Shown here piece after piece: positions 48,561-61,288 of a stretch of 64,000 nt of DNA; positions within the stretch are counted from its first letter, which is position 1, and each line of letters starts with the position of its first letter. Source of the DNA: Fasciola hepatica (lineage: Eukaryota; Platyhelminthes; Trematoda; Plagiorchiida; Fasciolidae). A program made the translations under genes and the position numbers. A model generated the notes under the pieces. That model did no database searches, was not told the origin of the DNA, and was given only the letters and a program-made list of their open reading frames with translations. The stretch covers positions 1,901,501 to 1,965,500 of the forward strand of contig CANUEZ040000207.1 in NCBI GenBank assembly GCA_948099385.1, in the 5' to 3' direction.

Positions 48561-51079
48561 CTAGTGACCATGTATGCACTGAGCTCATTAATTAATCTTC
48601 GCTGTTGTTATCTGGAAACATGGCAACTTTTCGATGCTGAATATTAGTGGTAGTTTTGTTGATAGGACACGTATTTTTACTGGAGGTTACTGATATTTGT
48701 TCACCAAGGATGTTCAATGTAGTCCGAAATCAGGTTTATCCTTTCCTTGAAATATAATTCAAAGTAGCAGTGGTATATTTGCTAGGACCGCAAAACATTA
48801 CATAAACCCGACAAATGAACAGAAAGCACAGTTGAATCAGTTGAGGCAAATATCGGTAGATGTTCTGTTCGTCTTAGTTGAAATGTGTGTATGCTCAATA
48901 ATTTGTCATTGAGAACAACGTGCTGAGCCGTCGTGTTGATTATTCCGTTCCGTTACCAGTGCATAGAAACGCAATTTGGAACAGATAATACATCTAGTTT
49001 CACAGTAATGCTCTAAACAAAATGAAGAGAACTCTATTATTTTGCTTGTCCAAAAGAGCAAGTAAAGTGTGCACGAAAGACAGCAGAAGCAAACTTCTGC
49101 GGATTTTTCTAGTACAGAATGACTATCCTGAACGGTTTATTCTGCAAGGCAATGCAAAGAAAGGATGACAGGTGAAATGAAACAAGAACCACAACGAAGT
49201 CTGTACACGTCTTATTGCTACTCAGGTGTGATACGGAAGCCCAGACCATTCAACCAAGATTGTCAAAAACATTCAGTAGACCCTGAGCAGTTTAAAGGTT
49301 GTTCGCTTCAAACTCTTTGTGTGCTTTCATTTGAATAACAGATCGCCAGATTCTGCAGCCTCATTCTCTGTGTATTCATTCACCTCTTTCTGTGGAACTA
49401 GGTTCATTGATCGTACGTTCAGGAACAATTAAGACTATTACGAGCAAGGTATGCTCACACCTTATGGGATCAAACCACTCAGTGGAGATGATGAACTCCT
49501 TGCTTACCATTTTTAATGTTTGGGACAAGCTACCAGGATTTGTCAAGCGTCGCATCCTAACCTTAGTCGAAACCGTGACTATTCACCTCCGTGACCCTCC
49601 CCTTTGTACTCAGAGACAATTTGTGCAATCACCAAAACTCCCTTGGCCCGATTATTGTTCCCGAACAAGTGTGGAATCAATTGACCATTCCTCAGTGGAA
49701 TCGGTTTCACAAGCACGTGCAGAGACAGCTATGAATCCTAATTCATCTTTCTTATTCTGCGAGTCATCTTTAGTTTGCTCTCAATTTGGTATGCAATGGA
49801 AAATCCACTTGCATTTGTTACATCCGAAAATCTAAAGCATCTAGCCCGAACCATACCGGCGGCATTTTGCTAGCCGGGCAAATGTTTTATTAGCTAGTCT
49901 ACCGCAGTCCGGTCAGTCGGGTGTGAATAGCACACATGAATTATCCAATGATGCACAAACCACTATTCCAGTGATACATTAACTTCCCTGCTTTTAATCG
50001 GTCGGCTAACATTTTCAGGATCTTCATAACTAGAAGAGAAGCACACGGCTGAATGTCGTCTAGTGAAAATTGAACTATATATTCAAGGAATGTTTTATTT
50101 GCACGAGGAGCCTGAAACTAGTAATAATGAGAAATCCACTTGCATTTTTATTGTTGATGAAAAGCAAAACAATAATGAATCAGGGAGAACTTTTCCCGTC
50201 TATTATTCAGGCCTGCATTGCTAGTCAGATGAAGCCCATAACGTGCAAAGTGAGGGACATTTTATCTGAGTTGTGTTTGTGGTTGGTATTTGTAATATAA
50301 TCAACAGGATACGATGTTGTATGTGCATTTTGGAGGGCCTAATCAGTGCCTCAGGTTTAAAGCCTGAACATAGAGAAAGCAAGAATCACAATCTGTGACT
50401 TTTTCTTTGAGAAAGAGAAAAGGAAATTTCGACTTATTTGAGAAGTTGAACAAAACCGAACAATTACCTGAACGAATACACAGTAGACAATTACAACCCA
50501 AATGGTCAGGTACTTAAACCTCGAGACAAAATGGAAACAAAAGACAAAGTGGAGGGAACACGTGCTCTTGTGTATTGCATCACAACAAACACACGATATC
50601 TGTCGTAGACAGGCTTGCATGTAACTGAGCAAATGTGTTCGAGATTAATTTGTGCTAGTTGTTAGTGCTGTATCAATTAATGATGGATTGCTGTTATTAT
50701 CGCAGAAAAATATTGTCAGAGCATGATAAGAGCGTGTCCGTCTATTTCTCACTTTTCTCCGGAACAGAGGAACAGATGTAGAACAAATCACAGGACATCT
50801 TGTGAGATCGTGAGCCAACATGTCCCTATTGCGTACAGTTGTGCCCGGACAGTCCATTGGAGTCTGGGTGAGTTTCCCTTGTTGGTTGTCCAGTTATCTG
50901 TTGTTTCTGCTCCCGATGTCGGTGTTCTTGTTGTTGTTTTTAGTCCTTCAGGCGGGCATTGATCGTGTTGTCCTTTTTCATAAGGACGTTGACCGTTATA
51001 TTTTCCTTTGAGAAACTTACAAAATAATGGTCAGTCTATCAACTACGTCAAAATCAGCATACTGAACAGCAAACAATAA
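48561..51079. other. No recognisable gene
   Basis: The longest frame, 49392-49835 on the plus strand (147 codons), shows no domain or clear start context. Two stretches with ATCCACTTGCATTT (about 49804 and 50132) are weakly repeated. Confidence 0.4.
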
Positions 51080-51560
51080 AGTGTATTGTGGATTCCTACT
51101 CTGATGGGATGGATGTTCTTTGTACTCCGCCTTTCACTTACAAATCCCAGGTCACCCGACCAACCTTACAGTCGGAAGCCCCAGACATTCGCTTGCAGTT
51201 ACCGGGACAGATACATTGTTTCAATTCAAGACTGTCGGGCACTTCTGGCTGTCATAGAGGACGACATTTGAACAAGTTCAACTTGGTAATAAGGATCAGC
51301 CCGAAGGAGGGCCGGGTGGCGCAGTAGCAACTTACACGCCTTCGAAATGAAAAGGTTCGGGTTCACACCCTGAGTGCAGCAGAGAATAGGCACAACTGAT
51401 GAGCTCTAAAAAGACTGAAGTTTGAGTCTGATGCTTCCGAGTGCAGGTTGATGGGAAGAGCTGATGTTTGTGCGTGAAAGGCGGAGTGCAAAGGACAGTC
51501 AGCTAAGCAAAGATTCACCAATCCCACACAATATTTGGAAGTAATTGCGAGAAACATTTA
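51080..51560 (+). mobile_element. tRNA-derived SINE, copy 4, preceded by an inverted SINE tail
   Basis: Box A-like TGGCGCAGTAGCAAC is at 51317-51331 and box B-like GGTTCGGGTTCACACC at 51354-51369, followed by the family tail. Upstream, CCCAGGTCACCCGACCAACC (about 51147) is the reverse complement of a SINE tail. CTGGCTGTCATAGAGGACGA (about 51245) is the pre-tRNA segment found in copies 2 and 3. The locus is therefore a composite of two SINE pieces in opposite orientation. Confidence 0.7.
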
Positions 51561-51769
51561 TTCCCGCTCTGTTCCGTTTGAGCCCCGTTCTGGGAGAACT
51601 TGTGTCGTTCATTTCAACTACCAACCAATGGTGGTCGAGCAGTTTTCACAGCGGACCACAGACCTTGAAGAACCAGGTTTAAGTACCGGGACCTTTGCGG
51701 CCTTCATTTTTGCATTGGTCCACCTTAATACCCTCTTGGTGAAATATGGTACAGTTACAGTATACTGAG

Positions 51770-51973
51770 TAAAAGGGGTTCAGAAATTGTCATCAATATT
51801 AGCACTTCTACTGCTGAAAATTCTGACCCTCATGAGCATGTAGCATATGCTTTTCTGAATGCCGAATCTAAGATAAATATTGGGAACTGGTTTCACAGCC
51901 AGCCAACGTCAATGGTAGCCATTTGACGTTGTGCTGACTACGGGGCGCCCACCACAACCACCAGCACTATATG

Positions 51974-52004
<31 letters not shown>

Positions 52005-52447
52005 TCATGCAAGAGTAAGTTTATATGTATAATGTTATTTACGTGTACAACCATCGAGACACACGACACCTGTATCCTATTGCCGAATTGGTGTTTGCGA
52101 CGCAAACATACATAAACGATTCACCTACCTCACATTAGGACTAAAACTTTCACGTTAAAAGACAGTGAGTTGGTGTCCGGTGGTAAGCTGTATTTGGGAA
52201 GACCGAGCTTATCCGTTCCCATGTTCCTTTCTTACCCACTCTGTTTGTTTAACAGTACATGAAATCCAGTTTATCCCACAATTACGTTTCTTTTTATTAC
52301 CAACCAATTCAACTGTATTAGCCTGAGGATGAACTCAATGTGAAAATGGAACTATCTTGTTTTCCTAGTTCACACATCAATATTACTTCGTCAACTGAAA
52401 CGGAGAAAAACATTTTGTTGAATCAAATATTTAATATATGGATCGAC
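51770..52447. other. Intergenic; (TA)n run at 51968-52004
   Basis: Contains one short TA microsatellite. No gene is seen downstream of the CAP gene stop. Confidence 0.6.
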
Positions 52448-54253
52448 TTATGCCGGGTCGTAATTGCACACTATCGCATTACCATAAGGGAAATTCGGTT
52501 TGCTGAGACAGTTCTCGTAGCCACATCCTAGTGCTTTTGAATTGGCCCAAACCACATGTGAGATAAAAGTAGGCGAAAGTTTCTGAATTTGATTAAAATT
52601 GTACAGCACCAAAACTGTTGCTTTGTACATTATCAATGATTTACGTGTTTTACTCATCGACTCAATTAAATTCGATCGGACATGAACATTCTTCCATTTC
52701 ACCAGAGGAAAACCGTCAAAATAACTGAAACTCCTGTTCGATATGATACTCCCTTGGAGATTTATGAACCAAACGACAGTTGTTGTGTGTGACTGCGTGA
52801 GAGTGGAAAAAGAGCTTGGTATGTAGATTGTTTCCAATTCATGGATTTGAATGATGTCTTGAGGTGAGTTGGATAAATTATCAATGGAAACGATGTAGAG
52901 CATCTCAACAAACCATGTCTTACATGGCCACTAATTCCAATACACCCCGTAGCCACGTTAAGTTAGGATTCTAATAGGTTTTCGGGCTGAGCTTTCGTTC
53001 ATCCATCTCCCGTCTTGATTATAAATGTCGAGTATCACACAAGCATACATTTTGCGAGTTTTTGGGATGGTATTAAACACGAGTGCAACAAGACACAAAA
53101 CTTGAAAAAGAGATTACCTGAGTGTAATGGCCACACATTTTTCCAGAATTGCACGAGTTTCTGTGGAAATTGTAATCCACATTTTCACTGACCCACGCGT
53201 TGAATCCTCTGGAGAGTGAATGAAACAGAGGGATGATGATTAATGGCAGTTGTGATATCAGGCATCTTATTCTTTTGCACTTTGACAGCCATGAACTGCT
53301 CATTCATTTTCCAGTGTTCCTCTTAAGCACTCGATAAGACTTACTGTTGAAATTTGTGATTTCCAGCAAAGTTCTGACCTGCGGATGGATACTTGTCGGT
53401 AGCCCGACCTGCGTCTGCATCGTGGCCAACGGTACAATTGCTTGCCCACTGTAGTGTCTTTGCAGCCAATTCAGCATCATAAATCTAAAAGTATGAATTT
53501 GATCACACTTGCTTATTTAGGTTACGAGTATTACGGTAATTCCAGTTACAGCTCTTATTGTCCCATCTCTGCTATCAATAACAAAAAATGAGAATTGTGC
53601 AAAATTCAAAACCAAGTCCACATGTTTGCACATCTGCACCACTTATTGCGTGGTTTATGGCAAACTTGTGTTGGATTTATTCAGAACTACCAAAGTTCAA
53701 TAACGTTTTGCGTGTCCGTCGATGATTCGCACTGCGAATATTTCCATTAGTCTCAGAGGAGAGAGAAACGGTTGATCAAAAAGGATGACATTTGATATAG
53801 TAGAATATTGATCATTGCGTAACAAAGAGAAGGACTCAATGTATTATTACCCTGTTCGGTCTTTTTGTTAGAGGAGAAACTACTAGACCTGTCAATGGAA
53901 TTGTTTCTGGATTTTTATGAGAGTCAGTTAATAACATCAAGTTTTCGTTCAAAAGAATCATTGTACTTGGATTGGGTCTCGTAATTCAACTGATTTTTTC
54001 ACAAAACGGAATGAGTTCATCTACTTGAGTGGATGAGTGGATATCCTTGTATGAATGGGATATAACTTACCATATCTGGCATTGTTTTCGCTTGAGGTTG
54101 CCTTTTCAGTTGACAGTTTAACACCTTTCTCCTGAACTCGTTGTGCCAGTCTAACATCTTCTGATTCAGTTCTTCTTGTGTCGCTACTTCTTGGGCATTT
54201 GATTCATATAGAACCAAGAAAAGACAACATAGTCCAGACACCCAACTTTCCAT
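52448..54253 (-). CDS. Venom-allergen-like (SCP/TAPS, CAP) secreted protein
   Basis: Four minus-strand exons: 54071-54253, 53345-53484, 53118-53208 and 52448-52582 (or from 52555). With the first option this gives 182 residues. Exon 1 encodes a signal peptide (MESWVSGLCCLFLVLYESNA) and KMLDWHNEFRRKVL. Exon 2 has AAKTLQWASNCTVGHDAD and SAGQNFAG. Exon 3 has GFNAWVSENVDYNF and the CGHYTQ signature. Exon 4 has VVWANSKALGCGYENC, FPYGNAIVCNYDPA and a TAA stop. Introns are GT-AG with phases 0, 2, 0. The start at 54253 was chosen because of the signal peptide and AAAG before ATGG; an in-frame ATG at 54304 would add 17 residues. The exon 4 acceptor is odd: the expected site before GTGGTT reads CTCACAT with no AG. 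An in-frame AG 27 bp upstream would insert KLSPTFISH after HYTQ. CAP proteins of helminths are typically secreted; the host target is unknown. Confidence 0.88.
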
Positions 54254-54309
54254 CTTTCTTAGAAAACACACGACTGGTAGACGAGTGTTTAAAATCTTCC
54301 TCATCAGAG

Positions 54310-56640
54310 TGAAGCTTCAGCTTATTTAAATTCTTTTTATGATGAATATGCTCAATGACTGTCATCATCTTCAACCACCTTCGTTCCACCGTGAGAAAAT
54401 AAGGAGAGTTGAATGGTAATTGAGGGATTACGTGTTGTCATTTTCATCTGCACAATCAATCGCTGATTGTTTCTAGACTCACTCACTTTTTTAGATCATT
54501 TCAGTTGTGTGCTTCTCGGGGTTGTTCAATAAACAACCACAATTGATTCTTAGCAAAACAGAAACTGGGACGGTTCAAGGATCTTGTTGTTCACCCGGAT
54601 AAGGTTGCTGATAAATACAAATGTCTCGTATCACGATATCCCTTTGTTCACAATGTATTCTCTTCTGGGTTCTTGTTGTGAACTAGGGAAATTAACAACA
54701 TTTTCCTCCGATGCATGCGTTTGGGATTTTTTCTGAATCGCCTGATAACAAAACTATCAGAAACAGGTTTTCAGGCTTTAGACCGTCTATGCGTAGATCA
54801 CCTTTGATACATTATCCACCCTGTACCTGCTGTTGTGATCCTCATCTAAACTGAGGATTGTCTAAATGACTGTCTAATAAACCTCGATACCATGTGTGAT
54901 TTCTTTGTTTCAAAATTCCCGCTCACTTTGACTGACAGGGTCTAAAGTGGGACCTACAGGCTGCGTGTTATGTGCTGCAACGTGAGCGAGTAACGGATAG
55001 GAGGAAGCTGGTGCTAGATACTACAGCAGAAATGAAACAGTCCGGAAAGTTAAGGCATGCGGAACTATCAATAGACGTAAGGTAATATAAATTATTGCAA
55101 ACAAGAATTTGAAGTATACAGGGCTCAAAATTGTTCGAAAACCACTATCAGTAAAGAAGTTAACTAACCCTCTCCAAGAACAAAAACTATTTTAAAATAA
55201 GTCATGAAACAAAAGTTTGGCAAAGTGCCAAGTTTAAAATAAAATATCACATCTAACTGACAGCGCATCGTTAACACAACACCGTATTTCCAAGCCGCGA
55301 TATATTGGGTCAACACCAGAAGTGTTATTTTGTCGACTTTTTGTTTGACATCCAACCTCATACTGTGGGATCACGCTTAATCCTATCCGGATGAATGTGC
55401 GCTGCCTCTTAAATGCATAGACACAATTATGACAGGACAAAAACAATGTTGATATTAGTCACGTTTCCGCTTAGACCATGCTGACCAGCGCAATCTCGCT
55501 GCATACAGAACCCCTCTGATTGGTCTGAGGCAACTGTACAAGTCGTTTGCACTTGCTCATGGATGTACCTACGACTGACTTCACTGGCGTCCACACCGTG
55601 ATCGCGCTGCTAGCTCACTAAATCCGTTATCCAATTATTTTCTGTTTTATTGTAGACATTATAAGCGAGTACTAAATTGAAGTTTTGTACTGCCTTTATT
55701 GATACACCATCTGTGTTTACCAACTTTCTTCAGAGTCCAGAAAGTCCATTCTGGTTTCTTTCTGTGAACTTATGTGCTGTCGTTCCTTACAATTCTGTTT
55801 CAGACACTTCTTCTATCTCCCATTCAGTCTCTTATCGTAGATTCAAGAACATTTGTTGCTTTCAACATCCACCTGTATGCATCACCTATTTTGATTTATG
55901 GATGAATCAAGCACACTCAAAAGAGTAATACTGTCTTCACATGTTCGTCAGTAAACCTACGGGTTTTATAAAATGCTGTTCTACTAGTCATTTACCGTCT
56001 ACATCAGGGGTTTACCCGTTACTCTCTCAATATATCATGCAAATTCTGATAATGTTGTTTTATACCTGGTTGTTTCTGAATCCCTTAATCTACAACACTC
56101 AATTGACAATTTGCACATCAATCGGAGATTCTCCACTTCATTTGGTCAGCGTTCGGACACATCCAACTGCGTTGTGAGTGTCTCCCAATCGCTCTGCTCT
56201 ACTGAATTTTTAGTGGTCAACGATGAATGCCTTTTCAAAATAAACCCCATCGAGCACATAAGATTTGGTGTCAACACTGATCTTCATTTTTTATTCCACA
56301 TCCTGTCTGGTGTTGGCAAACTGGGACTTGTCTCTTTGTAAATGTACGCTGTAGAACTGGACAGAAAAATTCAGTTTTCCCGAACATAAATGACCATTTT
56401 TCAGCGTCATATTATTCTCACATTCAGGAAGTTTTAACGGGATCGTCCGGATTGTTTTGCTTGAGTTTGGAAGAAATATCGAGCATCATCGTGATCTTTT
56501 TATTCCATAGTGAATTCCGTTATGCTCCAACCGAACTTCCAAGTACTCATTCTAAGTATTTTAGCATCGACATTGCAGCTCATCATTATTTTGCAAACCT
56601 CAACCATATAATATCTGGCAGTTGAGACGGTTCTTAGAAT
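54310..56640. other. No recognisable gene
   Basis: Upstream flank of the CAP gene and further intergenic DNA. Frames at 55164-55446 (minus) and 55677-56341 (plus) carry no known motif and no convincing splice frame. Confidence 0.4.
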
Positions 56641-56641
56641 T

Positions 56642-58185
56642 TCAAGAAAATATATAATTTTGTACGTGACCTTGCGTCGTGATTTCCTGTTTTTCGCATC
56701 CACAACTCTTTCAAAATCGAGAGAGAATGATAACTTAACAAAAGCAACTGCTTTGAAACTAATAAAAAAGTGTATTTTACTTTTTCGAGGTTCTCAGAAT
56801 AAAATAAAACCAAAATTCTAAACTGCATTTCTCTCAAGTTATTGAAACCACCAAGTATTCACACCTATTTACACGTACATGACACTTTCAAAAAATCGAC
56901 TTTATTTCTCGCGAAGAAAACAGCAGGTGGTAAAGAGCATTTAGTGTCTAAGTAGAGACTATTTTTCTGACAATGACTTCTATCAGTCATGGTCGGAAAT
57001 CTCTGGACAGAATTGCTTTTACTTTGCCAGATTCAGGAAACACTATTGGTAACTATCTTGTTAACACAAACATAAAACCTAAGTTAATGGACTGATGAGT
57101 GTGAACTTCACAGATCTACACCTCAGAGCTGACTTCTTAGATTTGTCAAAATAGTGAAAAATTCACACTCTGATTTCGGAAATGGGCCTCATTAGTTAGT
57201 AAATTATTGTCGAAATGCATATTTCTGTACCTCGTTGGGCACTACAATGATACGTATGACCTACTGGTGGTCCGTGTACGTTTCTCATCACCCGGAGAAT
57301 GAAGCTAAGAATTCCTTCGCCCGTACGGATAGGTTCCTATCTGGCTTCCATTGCACATGTACTGCCTGGGTTTTAGGGGTTTTAGAATTTGGGCTGACCT
57401 GATCAAATTCATAATGAACAACGAGATGTTGCCTCAGATAGCTTTCATGAAATTCGGTTAATGTGCACGTTGCGAATGCTGATGGATGCCAACAAATTGG
57501 ATGACATTGCTGTATGCTTGCTTCTTTCAACGATAATTCTGTTATCCTACTATTTACAATGATTGCTGAGCCATTCGGTAGAACTCATGGTTGTTATTGA
57601 ATTGATTCAAGTGGAATTACCAAGCTTATTGGTATTCACAGGAGAACACCCCAGCGCAAACAACCACGAATCTTTCACTCTCGTTTAAAAGTTCACTTTC
57701 CAGGGATTTCAGACTGAGTTGAAACTGCGCGCTTATCTTCTGTCATCTCAACTCTATTTTATCCTCACTCTTTAATATCGAAAAAATTGATACGATCCAT
57801 CAGATAATTCTGTATTGTTTTCCACTGGACATGTTGCTAGCCTGTCTGATCAGATAAATACAAACAATCGTACTTTGTTTGTGATTCAGTCAGCCATGAT
57901 ATTTGCTAACTAAGTCCCAAGGTGATGACAGCTCTGTCTCTTCCCATGTTTTACCTCAAATTCCAACTTTGTTGAAACTACTTTTCAGAATGTACACATT
58001 TTTGAACCAAGAAATTCCAAGCCCGGAAACACGCGATCTCCTAGGTTGTTTGATTACACTTACAATCATAAAGTGTGCTTTCTAGGTAAACTCCATAACA
58101 TAACGTTGGCTTCAGTCCATACTGTCCACTATCTCCATCTTTTTTAGCAATCACGTTCATGTAGCAACAGTGCTCCCATGACAAA
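56642..58185 (-). CDS. Candidate multi-exon gene for a Cys-rich protein; function unknown
   Basis: Three minus-strand segments are phase-compatible. Exon A (58064-58185) follows TTATTATTCAAG, ends at a strong GTAAGT donor and encodes SWEHCCYMNVIAKKDGDSG and PTLCYGVYLE. Exon B (57399-57565) follows CTCAG with a poor pyrimidine tract, ends at GTCAGC and encodes QQCHPICWHPSAFATCTL and LRQHLVVHYEFDQ. A possible last exon from 56707 (acceptor TTTTGAAAG) would give SCGCEKQEITTQG and a stop at 56642. An alternative frame of the same exon runs to 56500, where the TAA stop overlaps an AATAAA. The upstream start was not found. The peptide looks extracellular because it is rich in cysteine, but no family is recognised. 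The exon chain is inference; each segment alone could be chance. Confidence 0.3.
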
Positions 58186-58229
58186 CTTGAATAATAAAAA
58201 TGGGAAGCATTAGATGGCACCATGTATCT

Positions 58230-59570
58230 TAGATCATTTCACGGCGTATATACGAGTGCGCATTGCAGTCAAAGTGGATTTTAATGTTTACAGTAAATTT
58301 GCCGTTTTTAAAAAAGGACAAGATCGAGTAGAATGGCAAGGACGAAAGAATGAAGGGGGCCGAGTTACTCGCAAATGGTGTGAATTGCCTACCAGTTTGA
58401 CCTAACCCTGGTTACAAAACAACAATTTCTCCCGATTCTGGTTGGGGTCAATCTTATTGTGGTATGGAAAGACCAGTGATCTTCTGTGGGGAGCTTCCCG
58501 TGTCCAGTCTGCAAAAGCACAACAAGAGAATCTCCATGGGCAGAGTCTCAGTCCGTGCATAGAGACGTGTTAACACCCACATTGGTCAAATAAGGTGCTT
58601 CAAGTCTGATCATTTACTTCAAAAGAAAATTACACTGGGAGCTGTATGCACGTGAACATGCAGTGGCAAATAGTGTGCTAACCTGTGTTTCTGACATCGG
58701 CATACTAACACAGTAGGAAAGACCCATTTGAAATTAGCTGTCCAAACCACCGGGTCCCGGCAATATTCCGCCCGTATCTGCTATCTTAAAGTTAGGGAAT
58801 GGGTTACTTCTGATCATCTACGAATGGTCTGTCAAACTATCGGGATGTGACGTAACTTTCATTATGCAGTTTTGGGCTAATCTAAATGCCTACAGACTGT
58901 TGTCCTTCCATTTCCTGGTCTTTATGTTTTCCTATATATTAGGAGTTGATGACTAGTTAAAATCACGTCGACTCAACAGACCATTCAGCCAACATCCTTC
59001 TTCGTGCGCTACCAAAATCAGAACTGTTCTCACTTACTCGAAAATCAAAGTCGATACGAAATTCCTAATGATATAGTCCCAGAGGTGAAAAGCATAAGGG
59101 CCAGCGCTTTCAATGGTAAAATGACTGAATCCTGATCTATTTCGATCACCCAAATAATCAGGCATGGATTCGTCGTGAGAGTTTAGTTAAAGCATAAACT
59201 GAGCGTTGTGCAAGCCTTATTGGTTTATGCCATCGACGAATGAACAGATGTGACCGAGTTTGCAATGTCGTTACCCAATCAGATGAACAATTGTTCTCAA
59301 ACCGTTTCACGCAGATGCAAAGGTATCACGACCAGAACTCACACCGGAATCCTTATCCTGTTGGATTTAGTTAGTCAATGAAGATTTATTAAAATGAAAT
59401 CAGAAGAATTTATGGTCGTCATTATTTACCGGGATCGCAATCAAATAATCAAGGTTAAGATTTTAACATACTTAACTTATTGTTACTTTCCTTGCATCTA
59501 CAAATCTGTGTACTTCGATATCCGATGTGTTACCTAGTTGGTACTCGAAGAACTAGCCTGATTGCGGCCT
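58230..59570. other. No recognised gene
   Basis: No convincing exon was seen on either strand. If the candidate exons at 59573-59968 belong to a gene, its downstream exons would lie here. Confidence 0.35.
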
Positions 59571-59572
59571 AC

Positions 59573-59968
59573 CGTTTGTATGGCCCGAAAATGTTTCTAA
59601 ATCCCAGTGCAACAACTGTGAAGGCTGGTGGAAATTCCAATATACTTGCGTTATTGTGACCACGATGCAGTTCTCATTTCCCACTGGTACTCACCCGTTT
59701 ATTCTGTGAATACAATGTGACTTCACGTATTTTGCTCACAACACCCACTTTGAACGTGTAGGCCAACCGTGAGGCGTGTCTCCGCTTACTGGTCGTATTA
59801 TTGATGAACGCACCGCTACCTAACACAGTCATGGAATAGATACTGATGCTCGTAGCGCTGATCAAAGAAAGATCTGGTCCACGTGCGTCTTTGAGTCGGC
59901 ACAATATAGTGCGATGCTCAGAGGACCAGAGAGCGGTGCGGTCAGCAACGCGAAGTAGACGCGCTGCA
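59573..59968 (-). CDS. Two candidate exons with a WD-repeat-like junction
   Basis: Minus strand. Exon 1 of the pair (59695-59968) follows ACCTGAAG, is open for 91 codons and ends with AAACGG/GTGAGT. Exon 2 (59573-59615) follows CAGCCTTCACAG and ends with AAACG/GTAGGC. Phases match (0 at the junction), giving SQNKRLLHWDLETFSGHTN across it; WDLE and SGHT resemble WD40 strand and GH motifs. The first exon is GC-richer than its surroundings, with TALWSSEHRTILCRLKDARG and KVGVVSKIREVTLYS. Further exons on either side were not resolved. An intracellular scaffold protein is possible, but no family can be named. Confidence 0.4.
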
Positions 59969-59969
59969 C

Positions 59970-60445
59970 TTCAGGTTAATTAGAATGACATCTCAAAGAG
60001 TCGATGGGATAGTAACCCCGAAAGATGTTTATATAACTCTGACATGAGGGAGAAAGTGACACTCAAATGAATTCATATATAAGCTGTGTTTTCTTTCCTT
60101 TCTTTTATTTTTGAACAATGTACATCCTTTGTGGAATGAGATGAGGAGAAGTCACAGGGTTTTCGCAGCGTTATCCTCTTGAGAAGATGGTGAACGACAG
60201 TGATGTCCTATTTGATCTCCAAACGATGGAACAGAGCCACGGATGTGAATCAGTTGCACTGGCATTGGTATATCGACCGGTATGGATTAGCTTGCTACGA
60301 ATAAATCAGCCATACTGATCAATTTGGCAGCGCCTTACAGGGGACATGCGAATCGAAACGCTATTCACGTAGTATTTTCTCATTGGTATATCACCCACGA
60401 ACACGGTGTTTATCGCTAACCTGGTTGTGGTTTCACGTCATATAA
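59970..60445. other. No recognisable gene
   Basis: No open frame or splice signal of note. Confidence 0.45.
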
Positions 60446-60652
60446 TCAGTTTGGTCTCTTGAACATTAGAGAGTTCAATGAATATAGTAGAGTTGAAACA
60501 ACCAGTAACGGTTCACGGATTATTGCGGTTCTCCAATTGCCACTTTTCAGTAGCATCCGAACTTGCAAATCGGAATAATCTTCACTGTGACAAAGTAAGA
60601 ATGGAACTACGAATAATGGTATCAAATTGAAAAATGGCTTATATGAATACAT
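60446..60652 (-). other. Hypothetical small secreted protein or first exon
   Basis: A 68-codon ATG frame whose first 23 residues look like a signal peptide (YKPFFNLIPLFVVPFLLCHS), followed by EDYSDLQVRMLLKSGNW. There is no known family and no clear donor. It could be chance, or the first exon of a secreted protein gene. Confidence 0.2.
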
Positions 60653-61282
60653 GAGACTTGATTGTTATGATGGGCTCTCATATCTACCTCCGTTTACCTA
60701 CTGGTTAATTGGACTTTGAGGACCATGTTGAGAAAGCCTAAAAGGTCCTAAATGATCCACTGCAATAGTCTTTATTCTAATACCTATCTTCCATGTTAAT
60801 AACTGACAACTTAATAGGGCCTGCTGAAATCTTTAATTGGGTACGGTTTGGTCTATTACAGAATCAACACGTTCCTGAAATTCCCAGGTGGGACCCTCGT
60901 GTCCCACATCCTAAAATTCATCCTTCCCCTTCCCGATCTCATGTCGATCTCCGTTTTGTCCGTCTTTTACTACACCAAAATTATTGTCCCCTACCTTCTT
61001 CATCAAAGGCTTGTCTATGTGCACACTTTATGGTTGGTTGAGTTCGCTTGATGAGTTCGCAAATGAACCACAACTGAATTGTGCTAGCTTTTCGTTGCTA
61101 GGTCACTCCTACTCTAACGAGGCTGCATGTGCATGTGCTCACGTTCATCATTGATAAGCCAGTGTTGTTGTCGGGCATATATATTCGTTTAGTTATTGTG
61201 GTATCATTTGTTTTATCATGTTCCGGCGATCTTCAATCAAGCATCCCCGAATAACCGAAGATATGGATATGAAATCTATTTA
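60653..61282. other. No recognisable gene
   Basis: Overlapping plus-strand frames at 60793-61051 carry no motif. Nothing else is seen. Confidence 0.4.
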
Positions 61283-61288
61283 CAACAG

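Noticed and set aside
51300..51380. Functional tRNA gene
   Set aside because: Box A and box B are present, but no complete cloverleaf is visible and the same head recurs with a shared non-tRNA tail, so it is a SINE.
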